A stretch of 64,000 nt of DNA from Arthrobacter cryoconiti (GCF_020905375.1 NZ_JAJJBU010000017.1:1-64000); one strand, 5' to 3'; counted from the stretch's first letter, positions 36,712 to 45,290 are shown. The notes: generated by a model not told the origin, from the letters alone. Program-made: numbers and translations.

Positions 36712-36993
36712 ATGGATATCATCTGGCTCTTAATCGCCCTTATTCTCATCGTTCTTTTCGCGAGCATAGAGTCCGTCCCACGATCTAAAGAAGCACCGAC
36801 CATTCGACGTCGGAGGCCCCCCGCGCGCAACTTCGGCGCGATAATCTACCCATATGGACGGATGCAAAGTAGAGATGAATTCGAGAGGCCAAGCTATGAC
36901 CGATACCGTTTCATACCCTGTGGGGGCACCCCAACGAGTGGAAGAGAGGGCGCTCCAACAATCCCAGAGCGTCCATGCTGGAGTCGTCTATGA
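36712..36993 (+). CDS. Small putative membrane peptide (doubtful)
   Basis: 93-residue frame. The first 20 residues MDIIWLLIALILIVLFASIE form a clear membrane segment followed by a basic patch (RRRRPPAR); codons in this part look coding. The last third overlaps another small frame and probably is not translated as read. No ribosome binding site. Could be a small membrane protein with a frameshift. Low confidence. Confidence 0.3.
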   Translation: MDIIWLLIALILIVLFASIESVPRSKEAPTIRRRRPPARNFGAIIYPYGRMQSRDEFERPSYDRYRFIPCGGTPTSGREGAPTIPERPCWSRL

Positions 36994-37081
36994 CGTGGAG
37001 GCCGACACCACGTTTCATACAACGGATGGGCGCGCCCGTGTCGTTGCGAACCAACTCACCGTCGATACCTGGTCTCCTTAG
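36896..37081 (+). CDS. Small hypothetical protein, possible toxin-linker remnant
   Basis: 61 residues from the ATG at 36896, with GAGAGG 7 nt upstream. The second half, VVYDVEADTTFHTTDGRARVVANQL, resembles the Y-x-V...T-D-x-x-G-R...L linker that precedes non-specific endonuclease domains in polymorphic toxins, but no nuclease follows. Either a remnant or a coincidence. Lies 118 bp before the S66 peptidase gene. The interval 36493-37199 otherwise holds no gene that I can support. Confidence 0.35.
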   Translation: MTDTVSYPVGAPQRVEERALQQSQSVHAGVVYDVEADTTFHTTDGRARVVANQLTVDTWSP

Positions 37082-37199
37082 CCTTTACGTGGGAAACAGA
37101 AAGAAGCGGTGAACGCGAGGAGTCCTGTTTTGCAGAGGAGAAGACGGCATCATCATCAGTTCGTTTTGGGTCCTCACGGCTACATGCGAGTATGAGATT

Positions 37200-38228
37200 A
37201 TGGAGATGCGCTACCCCTATCCGTTAGTACCGGGCGACGTCATTGGCGTCACATCGCCGTCAAGCGGTGTAGCCGAGCCGTTGAGGGGACGCCTTGACTT
37301 TGCTATACAGCATTTGCGTGACCGCGGTTTCGTGGTTGAAGTGGGCCACTGTCTGGACGGCTCCAAACACATCAGTGCACCCGTTGAACAGCGCGCCGAA
37401 GAGCTCATGAGGATGCTCTTGGACCCGAATGTTAGGGCCGTTATCCCCCCATGGGGAGGAGAAACAGCCATCGACCTGATTCCCCACCTCGACTTCGATG
37501 CCCTCGCTCACGCCGAACCAACGTGGTTTGTGGGTTATTCCGATATTTCAACCCTGCTCGTCCCGATCACTCTCCTGACAGGAATGGCAACACTCCACGG
37601 GAGCAACCTCATGGACACTCCGTATAGTGTTCCGAAGTCGCTACTTTCATGGATCGATATTCTCTCGCTTCCCGCCCAATCGAGATTTAGGCAAAGCTCC
37701 CCGGGGGTTTATCGCGTCAACGACTGGGACGATTGGGAGAACAGGCCCGAAGTAACCGAACATACGTGGAACGGAAACGGCGCCTGGGAAAGACTCGATC
37801 GGGGCCAGGAGGCCGTCAATGTTACGGGCCGTTTAATCGGAGGGTGCATTGAGACATTGGCGAATCTTGCCGGGACCCCCTACCTCAGCACCGCCCGCCT
37901 GCGGGAAAGTTCCAGTGATTCCTTGCTCGTCTATGTAGAAGCTTCCAGCGTTGACGCCACAACGATTTGCCGTCACCTCCACGGCATGCGCTTGTCCGGT
38001 TTCTTCGACGGCGCAAAAGCCGTCATTGTTGGACGAACCGGAGCTCCCGCATCTCCCCACCTGTCCCAGTCTGATGCGGTTCTCGATGCACTTGGAATGC
38101 TCGGGGTTCCCATCATCACAAATGTGGAATGCGGCCACGTGCCACCGCAACTCCCAATTGTCAATGGAGCCCAAGGCCTCTTGGTGTTCAATAAAAACGA
38201 CCAATATCTAGAACAGGCATTGCTGTAA
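37200..38228 (+). CDS. S66-family peptidase, MccF/LD-carboxypeptidase-like
   Basis: 342 residues. N-terminal PGDVIGVTSPSSG and GGETAIDLIPHLDFDAL, nucleophile Ser in FVGYSDISTLL, catalytic Glu in IGGCIETLANLAG and His in ECGHVPPQLPIVNGA: the complete S66 Ser-Glu-His triad. The branch is closer to MccF (cleaves processed peptidyl-nucleotide antibiotics such as microcin C) than to the short LdcA that trims peptidoglycan, judged by length and by the GETA block. No mccB-like ThiF adenylyltransferase is near, so if MccF-like it would act as immunity only. Start ATG; an ATG two codons on is possible. Confidence 0.83.
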   Translation: MEMRYPYPLVPGDVIGVTSPSSGVAEPLRGRLDFAIQHLRDRGFVVEVGHCLDGSKHISAPVEQRAEELMRMLLDPNVRAVIPPWGGETAIDLIPHLDFDALAHAEPTWFVGYSDISTLLVPITLLTGMATLHGSNLMDTPYSVPKSLLSWIDILSLPAQSRFRQSSPGVYRVNDWDDWENRPEVTEHTWNGNGAWERLDRGQEAVNVTGRLIGGCIETLANLAGTPYLSTARLRESSSDSLLVYVEASSVDATTICRHLHGMRLSGFFDGAKAVIVGRTGAPASPHLSQSDAVLDALGMLGVPIITNVECGHVPPQLPIVNGAQGLLVFNKNDQYLEQALL

Positions 38229-38404
38229 GTTGACTAACCGACCGACGTCCAGCCACTGCTCAAAGTTCACTACTACTCACTCTAAATGTCGTGGGCTGTC
38301 CATGTCGCTGTGGCGGCCTCATCCGCCTTGTAACCTTCATCGGTATGCCACACTAGAGAAAACCCTTCGATATACCAAAGACGATTTCGAGGAACGGAGC
38401 AACG

Positions 38405-38638
38405 ATGAGTGAAGCTACCCCCCAGGCACCATCAAGAAGGCGGAAGGCTCTACTTTCCGCATCAATTTTGACCGCACTCTTTCTTATGGCGCAGTTAGTT
38501 ATCGTGCCCCTTGTCATTCAACGAACTCCTTGGGATCACACCGTATTCATTCTTGTTTGCGCAGTAGCTGTTTTTGTGGCCACGTTCATTGTCTTCAATT
38601 ACCTCCAAGGACCGTTTCAACACTTGATGAAGAAATAG
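38405..38638 (+). CDS. Small two-helix membrane protein
   Basis: 77 residues, ATG start with CGGAGC 8 nt upstream. Basic N-terminus (PSRRRKALL), two hydrophobic segments ILTALFLMAQLVIVPLVI and VFILVCAVAVFVATFIVF, short polar tail. No known family recognised. Lies between the S66 peptidase and the SUMF1 gene on the same strand. Confidence 0.6.
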   Translation: MSEATPQAPSRRRKALLSASILTALFLMAQLVIVPLVIQRTPWDHTVFILVCAVAVFVATFIVFNYLQGPFQHLMKK

Positions 38639-38692
38639 ATCCGAGCCGGGAAGGGTCAAGAACTGACCACAACGAGCGCGACCCCTAACGGG

Positions 38693-39478
38693 TTGAAGAG
38701 GCAGAATAGGCTGGTGACTATTTTCGACCTCAAGCCTTTACCGCGTGGCGACGTCGAATTGCACGACGCGCGTCGCCAACGTCGATGGAGCGTGAAACTT
38801 GAGCCGTTCCATATCTCCGCCACACCTGTCAGCGAGGCACAATATTCAAAGTTTCTACCAACTGGAAGCAAAGATCCGCTACTGCCCGCAGTAGACGTCA
38901 GCTGGTTGGATGCTATTCGATTCTGCAACGATGCATCGCAAAGAGAAGGCCTCACGCCCGCATACTCTCTCGAAACCAGCCACGTGACGTGGCACACTGC
39001 CAGATCCGGCTTCAGGCTGCCGACTGAGGCCGAGTGGGAATATGCCTGCCGCGCGGGCGCCTCTGGCCCCCACTACGGACCACTTAGCCAGGTGGCTTGG
39101 ACGGCACTGGATGAAGTCGAGCATCCTCAAATAATGGGCTCAAAAGCAGCAAATCAGTTCGGACTCTTCGACACCCTCGGAAACGTGTGGGAATGGTGCT
39201 GGGATTATTTAGACCCCGCCCGATACGGTGATTATCACGTGTTCCGCGGCGGAGGATACGCGGACCAAGAATGGAGCGTCCGTGCTTCGACACGACGGGG
39301 CGGTGCGCCCGGCATGAGTCATCCCGACGTCGGCTTCCGCATCGCTCGTGGAGGCTTCAGCCACAGCGGGATCGTACAGGGCTGGCATGCTGAAGCGGAC
39401 ACTGCCCGCAGCGAAATCGCTACGGCGCTGCCCTCTGGATGGACACCACTGCCAAGGCAAAGTTTTCGAGTTCCATAA
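38693..39478 (+). CDS. SUMF1/formylglycine-generating-enzyme-fold protein, cysteine pair absent
   Basis: 261 residues with the FGE-sulfatase fold: FHISATPVSEAQYSKF, VSWLDAIRFCN, GFRLPTEAEWEYACRAG, LGNVWEWCWDYL and FRGGGYADQEWSVRAS...GFRIAR. True FGE has two copper-binding cysteines in the RGGSY-x-C region; here that segment reads GGGYADQEWSV without them, so sulfatase activation is unlikely. Other cysteines exist but not at that place. Function unknown. TTG start at 38693 has no ribosome binding site; GTG at 38714 is an equally good choice. Confidence 0.8.
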   Translation: MKRQNRLVTIFDLKPLPRGDVELHDARRQRRWSVKLEPFHISATPVSEAQYSKFLPTGSKDPLLPAVDVSWLDAIRFCNDASQREGLTPAYSLETSHVTWHTARSGFRLPTEAEWEYACRAGASGPHYGPLSQVAWTALDEVEHPQIMGSKAANQFGLFDTLGNVWEWCWDYLDPARYGDYHVFRGGGYADQEWSVRASTRRGGAPGMSHPDVGFRIARGGFSHSGIVQGWHAEADTARSEIATALPSGWTPLPRQSFRVP

Positions 39479-39513
39479 ATGTCTGTTGCAACACTCGCCT
39501 TAGTTGCCAGCGA

Positions 39514-39915
39514 CTAAATTCCGTACCCGTGGCGTGCTTGGCCAATCAACCGTTGAAGATACGCCACCCTGTTGAAAACTTCTGCCCGCTGGTAGGCATT
39601 CCGTACTGGAATCTGTTCGGTATATGACTGCGGGCCCGCTTGGATGTGAACTGCCACATATCCCTGAACACGGGTCTCTCGAGCCAGTAGAAAAAGCAGG
39701 CTCAGCAAGAAGAACCAAATGAACACAATCACTAACACGATGGCCCACCCTGGGGTATGCGTCGTGGTTGAGGTCTGATCAATGCTGGTGACATTCACCT
39801 GGGCTAAAGGCCATGTACCTGCCGGGGTCATGACCTGCTTTTCGGTGACATGTACGTTGCCAAGGCTCATCAAAGGCTGAGCCCAGTTATCAGGGAAGTT
39901 GGGCACAAGGGTCAT
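39514..39915 (-). CDS. Hypothetical single-pass membrane protein
   Basis: 133 residues from the ATG at 39915 (a GTG at 39936 is also in frame). One strong membrane segment in the middle, WAIVLVIVFIWFFLLSLLFLL, with about 60 residues on each side. The part before it (VHVTEKQVMTPAGTWPLAQVNVTSI) is beta-rich; the part after contains an Arg-rich helix (AYQRAEVFNRVAYLQRLIG). No family name I can give. Convergent with the SUMF1 gene. Confidence 0.65.
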   Translation of the reverse strand: MTLVPNFPDNWAQPLMSLGNVHVTEKQVMTPAGTWPLAQVNVTSIDQTSTTTHTPGWAIVLVIVFIWFFLLSLLFLLARETRVQGYVAVHIQAGPQSYTEQIPVRNAYQRAEVFNRVAYLQRLIGQARHGYGI

Positions 39916-39969
39916 ACTTGCAGACTCTAGCAGCACGCTAGAGTACGTTCACGGGCTAGGGAGAAATTG

Positions 39970-40761
39970 TTAAGAGGTGTGGGTACCTGCAGCAGCCTTC
40001 TTGGCGGCACCACCCTTATGCGCCTCGATGTTCTTGATGGTGGTCTGGATCTTTGTCCCGTACTCGCCTGCCTCCGCAGCGGACTTGATCTTGGCGGCCT
40101 GCGCATCAGCATCAGCAGGGGAAGCATTTTTCAGCGCCGTAACATCGGATTGGAAATTGGCTGGCAACTTTTCGAATGCTGTGGAATTGCCGCTGAGCTT
40201 GAGTGCAATTTTTTGCGCATCCACGCCGGAGTTGCTTGTCCGGGTCGTGGCTCGCAAAAGCGCCCTTTCACCCGCATTGCCCGGGTGAGCGGCCTCGTTT
40301 TGAGCTTCTGTGGCCTTTTTCTGGATAACCGCACCATATCCACCAGCCAACGCCGTCGTCTTAATCTTCACGGCGTCCGTTATCCGATCCGCACCCACGG
40401 CGTTCTTCTCGGTGGTGATGTCTGCTTGAAGATTGGCCGGCAGCTTGGCAAATCTGCTGGTGTGCTCAACAAGTCTCGTTGCAGCTTTTTCTGCCCGGTC
40501 CCCCAAGGCTTGTTTGCTTGTGGCACTCACGCGGACAAATATGCCAATTGGGTTCATGTGCCCCCCTCCGGCTTTAGCTGTTGACGCAGCGGTAGAAGTA
40601 GTGGCTAAGCTTCCGGCGTCGGGAGCGGCCGACGCTACACCTGCACCAAGTACACCGAGCAGGCCAACTGTGACAATGGTCGCCGAGCCGATTCCCAGAC
40701 GGGTTTTCAGCGACTCACGGGATTTTTTGACCGGGGTAGAGCTCAGCTCAGAGATGTTCAT
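39970..40761 (-). CDS. Secreted helical protein with two internal repeats
   Basis: 263 residues from the ATG at 40761, which has AAGGAC upstream; the longer frame from 40896 is implausible. N-terminal signal: basic KTRLG, hydrophobic VTVGLLGVLGAGVASA, likely cleavage after SAA. The mature part holds two repeats, about 94-149 and 185-240, sharing F-x-KLPAN-x-Q-x-D near their middles (104-115 and 196-207) and AG-x-YG-x-x-IQ at their ends. Gly/Ala-rich linker before, Lys/Ala-rich tail after. No enzyme motif seen. Function unknown; wall or extracellular localisation inferred. Confidence 0.72.
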   Translation of the reverse strand: MNISELSSTPVKKSRESLKTRLGIGSATIVTVGLLGVLGAGVASAAPDAGSLATTSTAASTAKAGGGHMNPIGIFVRVSATSKQALGDRAEKAATRLVEHTSRFAKLPANLQADITTEKNAVGADRITDAVKIKTTALAGGYGAVIQKKATEAQNEAAHPGNAGERALLRATTRTSNSGVDAQKIALKLSGNSTAFEKLPANFQSDVTALKNASPADADAQAAKIKSAAEAGEYGTKIQTTIKNIEAHKGGAAKKAAAGTHTS

Positions 40762-40786
40762 CGTGCAGTCCTTAGGATGGCAGTCT

Positions 40787-40812
40787 GTGGATAGCCCGTA
40801 ACGGCTATCCAC
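40787..40812 (-). promoter_or_regulatory. Hairpin in the 5' leader of the secreted-repeat gene
   Basis: Perfect 10-bp arms GTGGATAGCC and GGCTATCCAC with a 6-nt loop, ending 26 bp before the ATG at 40761. Close enough to affect initiation or to be an operator. Confidence 0.5.
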
Positions 40813-41026
40813 TGGTGTTTTGAAGCTATTTTTCCAGCCTTGGTAGAACCTGTGAGAACGGAATGTAACCCTTATGTTTTTGGGCAGCATGGGCATCGAA
40901 AAGGCTAGCCTGGCCCGGCTATAGAGCTTGGCGAGTTCTTATTCCGCGCAATATGCAAGCCTTCTATTTTGAACCAGGACCTCATTGGATGGGTCTTGCT
41001 TGGGTTCTAAGGGTTGGGTTAACAGC

Positions 41027-41073
41027 GGCGCTCGTCGCATGACTGCGCCTTCGGAAGCCCTGCGACGAGCGCC
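41027..41073. terminator. Isolated GC-rich hairpin
   Basis: Perfect 13-bp arms GGCGCTCGTCGCA (41027-41039) and TGCGACGAGCGCC (41061-41073), 21-nt loop. It lies in the 443-bp gap 40762-41204, which has no supported gene. Without a T-run on either side it is either a terminator of an unseen transcript or a structured element. Confidence 0.45.
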
Positions 41074-41204
41074 AACAAAGTTGAGCCTGGAATCCGGCGA
41101 ACGGACCTGCTAGAGCCCCTCCACATTAATAACTGGGCGTGTGCGAATAAACTTTCAGCAGTAAACAGCAACTGGACCCACATGAAAGAACGAGTCATCA
41201 CAAT

Positions 41205-41606
41205 ATGCAAGTAATCGCCCTCATTTTTGCCGTCCTAGCCGCGGGTCTTCACGTCTACATCTTTGTCATGGAATCTATAACGTGGACTACGCCCAAGACA
41301 CGCGCGACGTTCAACATTCCTTCACTGGAAGAGGCAAACATTACAAAACCATTGGCCTATAACCAAGGGTTCTACAATTTGTTTCTGGCAATCGGAGCGC
41401 TCATTGGCATTCTGTTCGTCGGCTTTTCCAACTCATACGGGAGCGTCATAGTGGGCTGGACACTCCTTTTCACCACCTGTGGATCTATGTTGTTAGCGGC
41501 ACTTGTTTTGGCCCAAACCGGAGGGAAAAGCGTCCGTTCGGGCATCATCCAAGGCACGACGCCGCTTCTCGCGATCCTTTTTGGGCTGCTCGCCGTCGCT
41601 CTTTAG
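41205..41606 (+). CDS. DUF1304 membrane protein
   Basis: 133 residues, four hydrophobic segments. The family pattern is clear: LHVYIFVMESITW at the end of helix 1, and LAYNQGFYNLFLAIGAL in helix 2. DUF1304 proteins are small four-helix membrane proteins of unknown role. Start ATG at 41205 with a weak GAACGAG upstream. Single gene. Confidence 0.86.
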   Translation: MQVIALIFAVLAAGLHVYIFVMESITWTTPKTRATFNIPSLEEANITKPLAYNQGFYNLFLAIGALIGILFVGFSNSYGSVIVGWTLLFTTCGSMLLAALVLAQTGGKSVRSGIIQGTTPLLAILFGLLAVAL

Positions 41607-41653
41607 CCCAACCGCTCGCAGCTACTAACTCGCCCACTCGCCGTCCATGACGC

Positions 41654-42469
41654 CTAGTTCGTGGTCCTCGTGGGGGTTGCCACCCAGAGCGTTCTGCTAG
41701 TCCGTGGATCCAGCGCTAGCTCACTCGGGAGCCCCTGCGCCAGAACTTCGAGTGCTGCACGCTCATCCGCTGTCAGCGCTTCCAGACGAGAGAAACGTGA
41801 AAACCATTGCCGCGCGTACTCCCGTGCCGCTGGGGTGACTGTGGCAATGGTTGTCACCTCAGACTCGATGACAGCAAACCCGGCGGCTTCAAGAGCCGTT
41901 GTCCAGTTCGGGTGCTGGTTCCACCCTTCGGCTATTGCTGCGGCGTGACAGCGTTCCTCAAGCAGCCTTCCGCTGCCTTGGCTAAAGAAAGTGGGCAAGC
42001 CAGCGAGCTCGACGACGGCCAGAATCCCTCCAGGGGCTAGCATTCGACGAGTCTGCGTCAAAAGACGTGCAGGATCTCCAAGATGGTGAATCGAGGACGA
42101 TGCCCACACGAAGTCAACTGATCGCCTCGGCACGGACTCCCCCGCACCCCAGTACTCTGCAAGGGCGGGGAAGCCGTTCTCCAAGTCCGCCTGGACCGCT
42201 ACGAAACCCTGCCGGCGTAGCACAGCGAGCATCTGCGGATCGTTGTCAACGCATATCACCTCCGCGTCGGGATACCGCTGACGCAGCATCCTGCTCCCGG
42301 CGCCGGTTCCCGCGCCAAGGTCAACTATCCTCCGCGCATTTCTTACCCCCGCACCCTCCAGAACTGCTGAAAGGTGCTCACCAAACACTTCAGCATCCAA
42401 GTCCAGGATAAGTGATTCGTGACTACCCAATTCTTGATGATGCTGGTGATCCTGGTGATTCCTCATCAT
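41654..42469 (-). CDS. Class I SAM-dependent methyltransferase
   Basis: 271 residues. Motif I RIVDLGAGTGAGSRMLRQRY, acidic VICVDND, and the SSSIHHLGDPARLL segment after strand 4. N-terminus is His-rich (MMRNHQDHQHHQ). Overlaps the FAD oxidoreductase gene by 4 bp, so the two are co-translated; this pair, divergent from an XRE-cupin regulator, recurs in actinobacteria. Substrate unknown. Confidence 0.83.
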   Translation of the reverse strand: MMRNHQDHQHHQELGSHESLILDLDAEVFGEHLSAVLEGAGVRNARRIVDLGAGTGAGSRMLRQRYPDAEVICVDNDPQMLAVLRRQGFVAVQADLENGFPALAEYWGAGESVPRRSVDFVWASSSIHHLGDPARLLTQTRRMLAPGGILAVVELAGLPTFFSQGSGRLLEERCHAAAIAEGWNQHPNWTTALEAAGFAVIESEVTTIATVTPAAREYARQWFSRFSRLEALTADERAALEVLAQGLPSELALDPRTSRTLWVATPTRTTN

Positions 42470-43530
42470 TGTCCATCTACTGCCGGTGTAAGAGACGTTT
42501 CATCGCTTTTCTGCCAACCAGCAAACCCGTGCGCCCGCTCACCCATGACGATCTTCGAGAGAGATGCCTCGGAAGCCGCAGAAAATGGGCCAAAGTGACC
42601 TTTCACAGCCCATTGGGTTTCCTCTTCGATCAGATCGGAGTTGATCCTCGCTGCTGCCATGACTCCCTCGGCTGCAGCAGTAATCACTTGAGCCATCAAG
42701 TTGGAGACATTTCCTGCCGTATAGACGCCAGGGACGGCAGTTGAGCCGGTAGCATCAGCCTCGATGTACTTTCCGGCTCCCGAAGCGTGCGTGTGGGAAT
42801 TTAGCCCCAACGATTCAAGAAGCGAGGAGCTGGCTTCCATCTGTGATCCGACAGCTAAAGCCTGAATGCCAAATGAACGGCCCTGACGGAGAGTGACTCC
42901 GCTCAGGACACCATCGTTCGTGTCAACTGAAGCCACGGCTCCCTCCACAACCGCGATCGTACGGGCAGCGAGCTTTTCCCACTCCTCTTCACTGGGTACC
43001 ACGGTGTCATTGAGGAAAAGAGTGATCTCGGGTGACCACTGTCTAAACAACAGTGCTTGATGGATAGACATGGGCCCCGTACCAAGTACCCCGATGCGTT
43101 GCCCTCGAATTTCCCAACCGTGGCAATACGGGCAGTGCACAACGCCCTTTCCCCATTGAGCCGCTAACCCGTCGATGGCAGGGAGCTGATCGATCAAGCC
43201 GGTCGTAACAAGGAGGCGTCGTCCGAAGAACTTGCGCCCGTCTGTTACAGACACCTCGAATCCTTCGAGGGTCCGCCGCACCGAAACGGCTTCCGCATCA
43301 ATGATGGTCCCTCCATAAGCGCGGACCTCCTTACGTCCTATGGAAAGAAATTCGACAGGACTGATGCCATCCCTCGATAGATAACCGTGGATTCCCAGCG
43401 CTGGGGCGTTGCGCGGTTTTCCTGAGTCTATGACCGCTACTGAGCGCAGTGCCCGGCTCAGGGTTGTGGCGGCGCTGAGTCCTGCGGCTCCTGCACCAAT
43501 AATGAGAACTTCATACCGTGCGGTGTTCAT
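42466..43530 (-). CDS. FAD-dependent thioredoxin reductase-like oxidoreductase
   Basis: 354 residues. N-terminal FAD site LIIGAGAAGLSAATTLSR, the redox-type segment VVHCPYCHGWE (C-P-Y-C), NAD(P) Rossmann loop GVLGTGPMS, C-terminal AAGNVSNLMAQVITAAAEG with the FAD-binding T/A-x-GN. The NAD(P) loop is unusual (G-T-G-P-M-S for G-x-G-D-S-A), so the donor may not be NADPH. The protein is longer than bacterial TrxB because of a C-terminal tail. Probably under the divergent XRE regulator. Confidence 0.85.
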   Translation of the reverse strand: MNTARYEVLIIGAGAAGLSAATTLSRALRSVAVIDSGKPRNAPALGIHGYLSRDGISPVEFLSIGRKEVRAYGGTIIDAEAVSVRRTLEGFEVSVTDGRKFFGRRLLVTTGLIDQLPAIDGLAAQWGKGVVHCPYCHGWEIRGQRIGVLGTGPMSIHQALLFRQWSPEITLFLNDTVVPSEEEWEKLAARTIAVVEGAVASVDTNDGVLSGVTLRQGRSFGIQALAVGSQMEASSSLLESLGLNSHTHASGAGKYIEADATGSTAVPGVYTAGNVSNLMAQVITAAAEGVMAAARINSDLIEEETQWAVKGHFGPFSAASEASLSKIVMGERAHGFAGWQKSDETSLTPAVDGQ

Positions 43531-43625
43531 ATTCTTATGTCCTTTGTCGCGTTGTACACGTCAGCCGGCAATGTTTTTGCTTGCTCATATCAGCCTTCAT
43601 CAAGCCGTCCAGAATTGACAAATTT

Positions 43626-43644
43626 GTTTGCTGTTATGGCAAAC
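43626..43644. promoter_or_regulatory. Inverted repeat between FAD oxidoreductase and XRE genes
   Basis: GTTTGC (43626-43631) and GCAAAC (43639-43644) with a 7-nt spacer, 7 bp before the XRE ATG. TTGACA at 43615-43620 could be a plus-strand -35. Likely operator of the XRE-cupin protein. Confidence 0.4.
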
Positions 43645-43651
43645 TGGGAGC

Positions 43652-44236
43652 ATGGCAGACGAATTAGACAGTATTCTCGGGGCAGTTGGTCCTCGCCTTC
43701 GCGCGCTCCGTACTCAACGGAACCTGACCTTGGAAGAGGTTTCAGCTTCATCCGCAGTCTCGATTAGCACCCTCTCCCGTCTGGAATCCGGACAGCGCAA
43801 GCCGAACCTTGAAATTCTCTTGCCCTTAGCAAGGCTGTACGGTGTCCCCCTGGATGACTTGGTGGGCGCTCCGCCCACCGGGGACCCCAGAATTCACCTC
43901 AGGCCCATCATCCACGCGGGCATGACAGCCGTGCCCCTGACTCGGCGCCCTGGCGGATTGCAAGCGTTCAAGATGGTTATCACAGGTGAGGACCGAGGAT
44001 CGGAGCCTGATCCGCGCGTCCATGAAGGCTACGAGTGGCTCTACGTCCTCAACGGACGGCTTCGGCTGGTGCTGGGTGAGAAGGACTTTGAACTTTACCC
44101 TGGCGAAGCCGCAGAATTCGATACTCACACACCGCACTGGTTTGCTAGCGCTGACGGCAACCCGGTGGAACTTTTGAGCCTCTTCGGACAGCAGGGTGAG
44201 CGGATGCACATACGCGCGCGCCCCAAGTCCACGTAG
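43652..44236 (+). CDS. XRE-family regulator with C-terminal cupin
   Basis: 194 residues from the ATG at 43652 (the longer TTG frame from 43628 runs through the operator). HTH at about 12-65: RLRALRTQRNLTLEEVSASSAVSIST. Cupin at about 110-190: HEGYEWLYVLNGRLRLVLGEKDFELYPGEAAEFDTHTPHWF, with the metal-type H/E/H pattern partly kept. It senses a small molecule and controls the divergent oxidoreductase-methyltransferase unit by inference. Confidence 0.88.
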   Translation: MADELDSILGAVGPRLRALRTQRNLTLEEVSASSAVSISTLSRLESGQRKPNLEILLPLARLYGVPLDDLVGAPPTGDPRIHLRPIIHAGMTAVPLTRRPGGLQAFKMVITGEDRGSEPDPRVHEGYEWLYVLNGRLRLVLGEKDFELYPGEAAEFDTHTPHWFASADGNPVELLSLFGQQGERMHIRARPKST

Positions 44237-44357
44237 GAAGGAGATGTTCCCTCCGATGGCACCCATCGAGTACTGGCATTAAACGGCGCATATGCTTGCA
44301 TGAGTTATTGACAATGTAGCTAATGAAAGAAACTTTGAGACGAAGAAGGAGAATACG

Positions 44358-45290
44358 GTGATCAACCCGATCCACCTAAAAACTCTGCTGGAGGTGGTCC
44401 GTCGGGGGTCATTCGCCGCGGCCGCCGCGACGCTCGGGTACACGGCATCGGCCGTCTCTCAGCAAATGTCCGCCCTGGAGCGCGATTCAGGAGTTGCATT
44501 GTTCCAGCGCTCGGCGCGCAGTGTTCTACCAACAGATGCAGCTGTCGTCATGAGCCGCCATGCCATGAAGGTTCTCACCGATATTGACGCTCTCCTTGCT
44601 GCAAGTGCCCGGACCCAGGAAGGAACCAACCAAGAACTCCGGCTGGGCATCTTCCCCTCCTTAGCCACCTATGCTCTCCCCCGGTTGCTACGCAATCCCC
44701 AGTGGCCAGATCTGGGCATTGCTCTCCACGTGTCCGTAGGCGAGCCCCAACAAACCATGAGTGGATTGCGAATTGGCGGGGAATTGGACCTTGCTTTGGT
44801 GTACCAGGTGGGGCAGGCAGGCTTGGCTTGGCCGCACACCCTAAACCGTCAATGGATCGGCGACGATAATTTCCGCGTCGTGCTGCCAAAGAACTGGGGC
44901 ATCCAACCGGGAGCCCAAGTTGCCGCCTCCCAGCTCTCTGACATGCCGTGGATCATGCACCACCCTGGGACAAGCGACGCAACGGTGATCGAACGCCTCT
45001 TTGCCAGCTGCAACCTCTATCCGCGCGTAGCCGCCTACAGCGACGATTTCAACGCGAGCCTGCAGCTTGCCTCCGTAGGTTTAGGAGCAGCATTGGTTCC
45101 GGATTTGGCGTTGACTCACCGGCCGGAGAACGTGGTGGTGCTGGATGTACCGGAGATTCGGCTGGCCAGAAACATATTCGCACTAGTCATTAACGAAAAG
45201 CGCACCGCCCGCATTGAGGTCTTCGTGGACCAGCTCGCCAGCATTCTCAGTGAACTCAGCAGCACCAATTCCTTGGGCACCGGAACGTGA
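44358..45290 (+). CDS. LysR-family transcriptional regulator
   Basis: 310 residues. HTH LKTLLEVVRRGSFAAAAATLGYTASAVSQQM, then a substrate-binding type domain (LRLGIFPSLATYALPRLL). GTG start with AAGGAG 8 nt upstream. No divergent target: neighbours are the XRE-cupin gene upstream and the convergent aldehyde dehydrogenase, so its regulon is unknown. Confidence 0.88.
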   Translation: MINPIHLKTLLEVVRRGSFAAAAATLGYTASAVSQQMSALERDSGVALFQRSARSVLPTDAAVVMSRHAMKVLTDIDALLAASARTQEGTNQELRLGIFPSLATYALPRLLRNPQWPDLGIALHVSVGEPQQTMSGLRIGGELDLALVYQVGQAGLAWPHTLNRQWIGDDNFRVVLPKNWGIQPGAQVAASQLSDMPWIMHHPGTSDATVIERLFASCNLYPRVAAYSDDFNASLQLASVGLGAALVPDLALTHRPENVVVLDVPEIRLARNIFALVINEKRTARIEVFVDQLASILSELSSTNSLGTGT

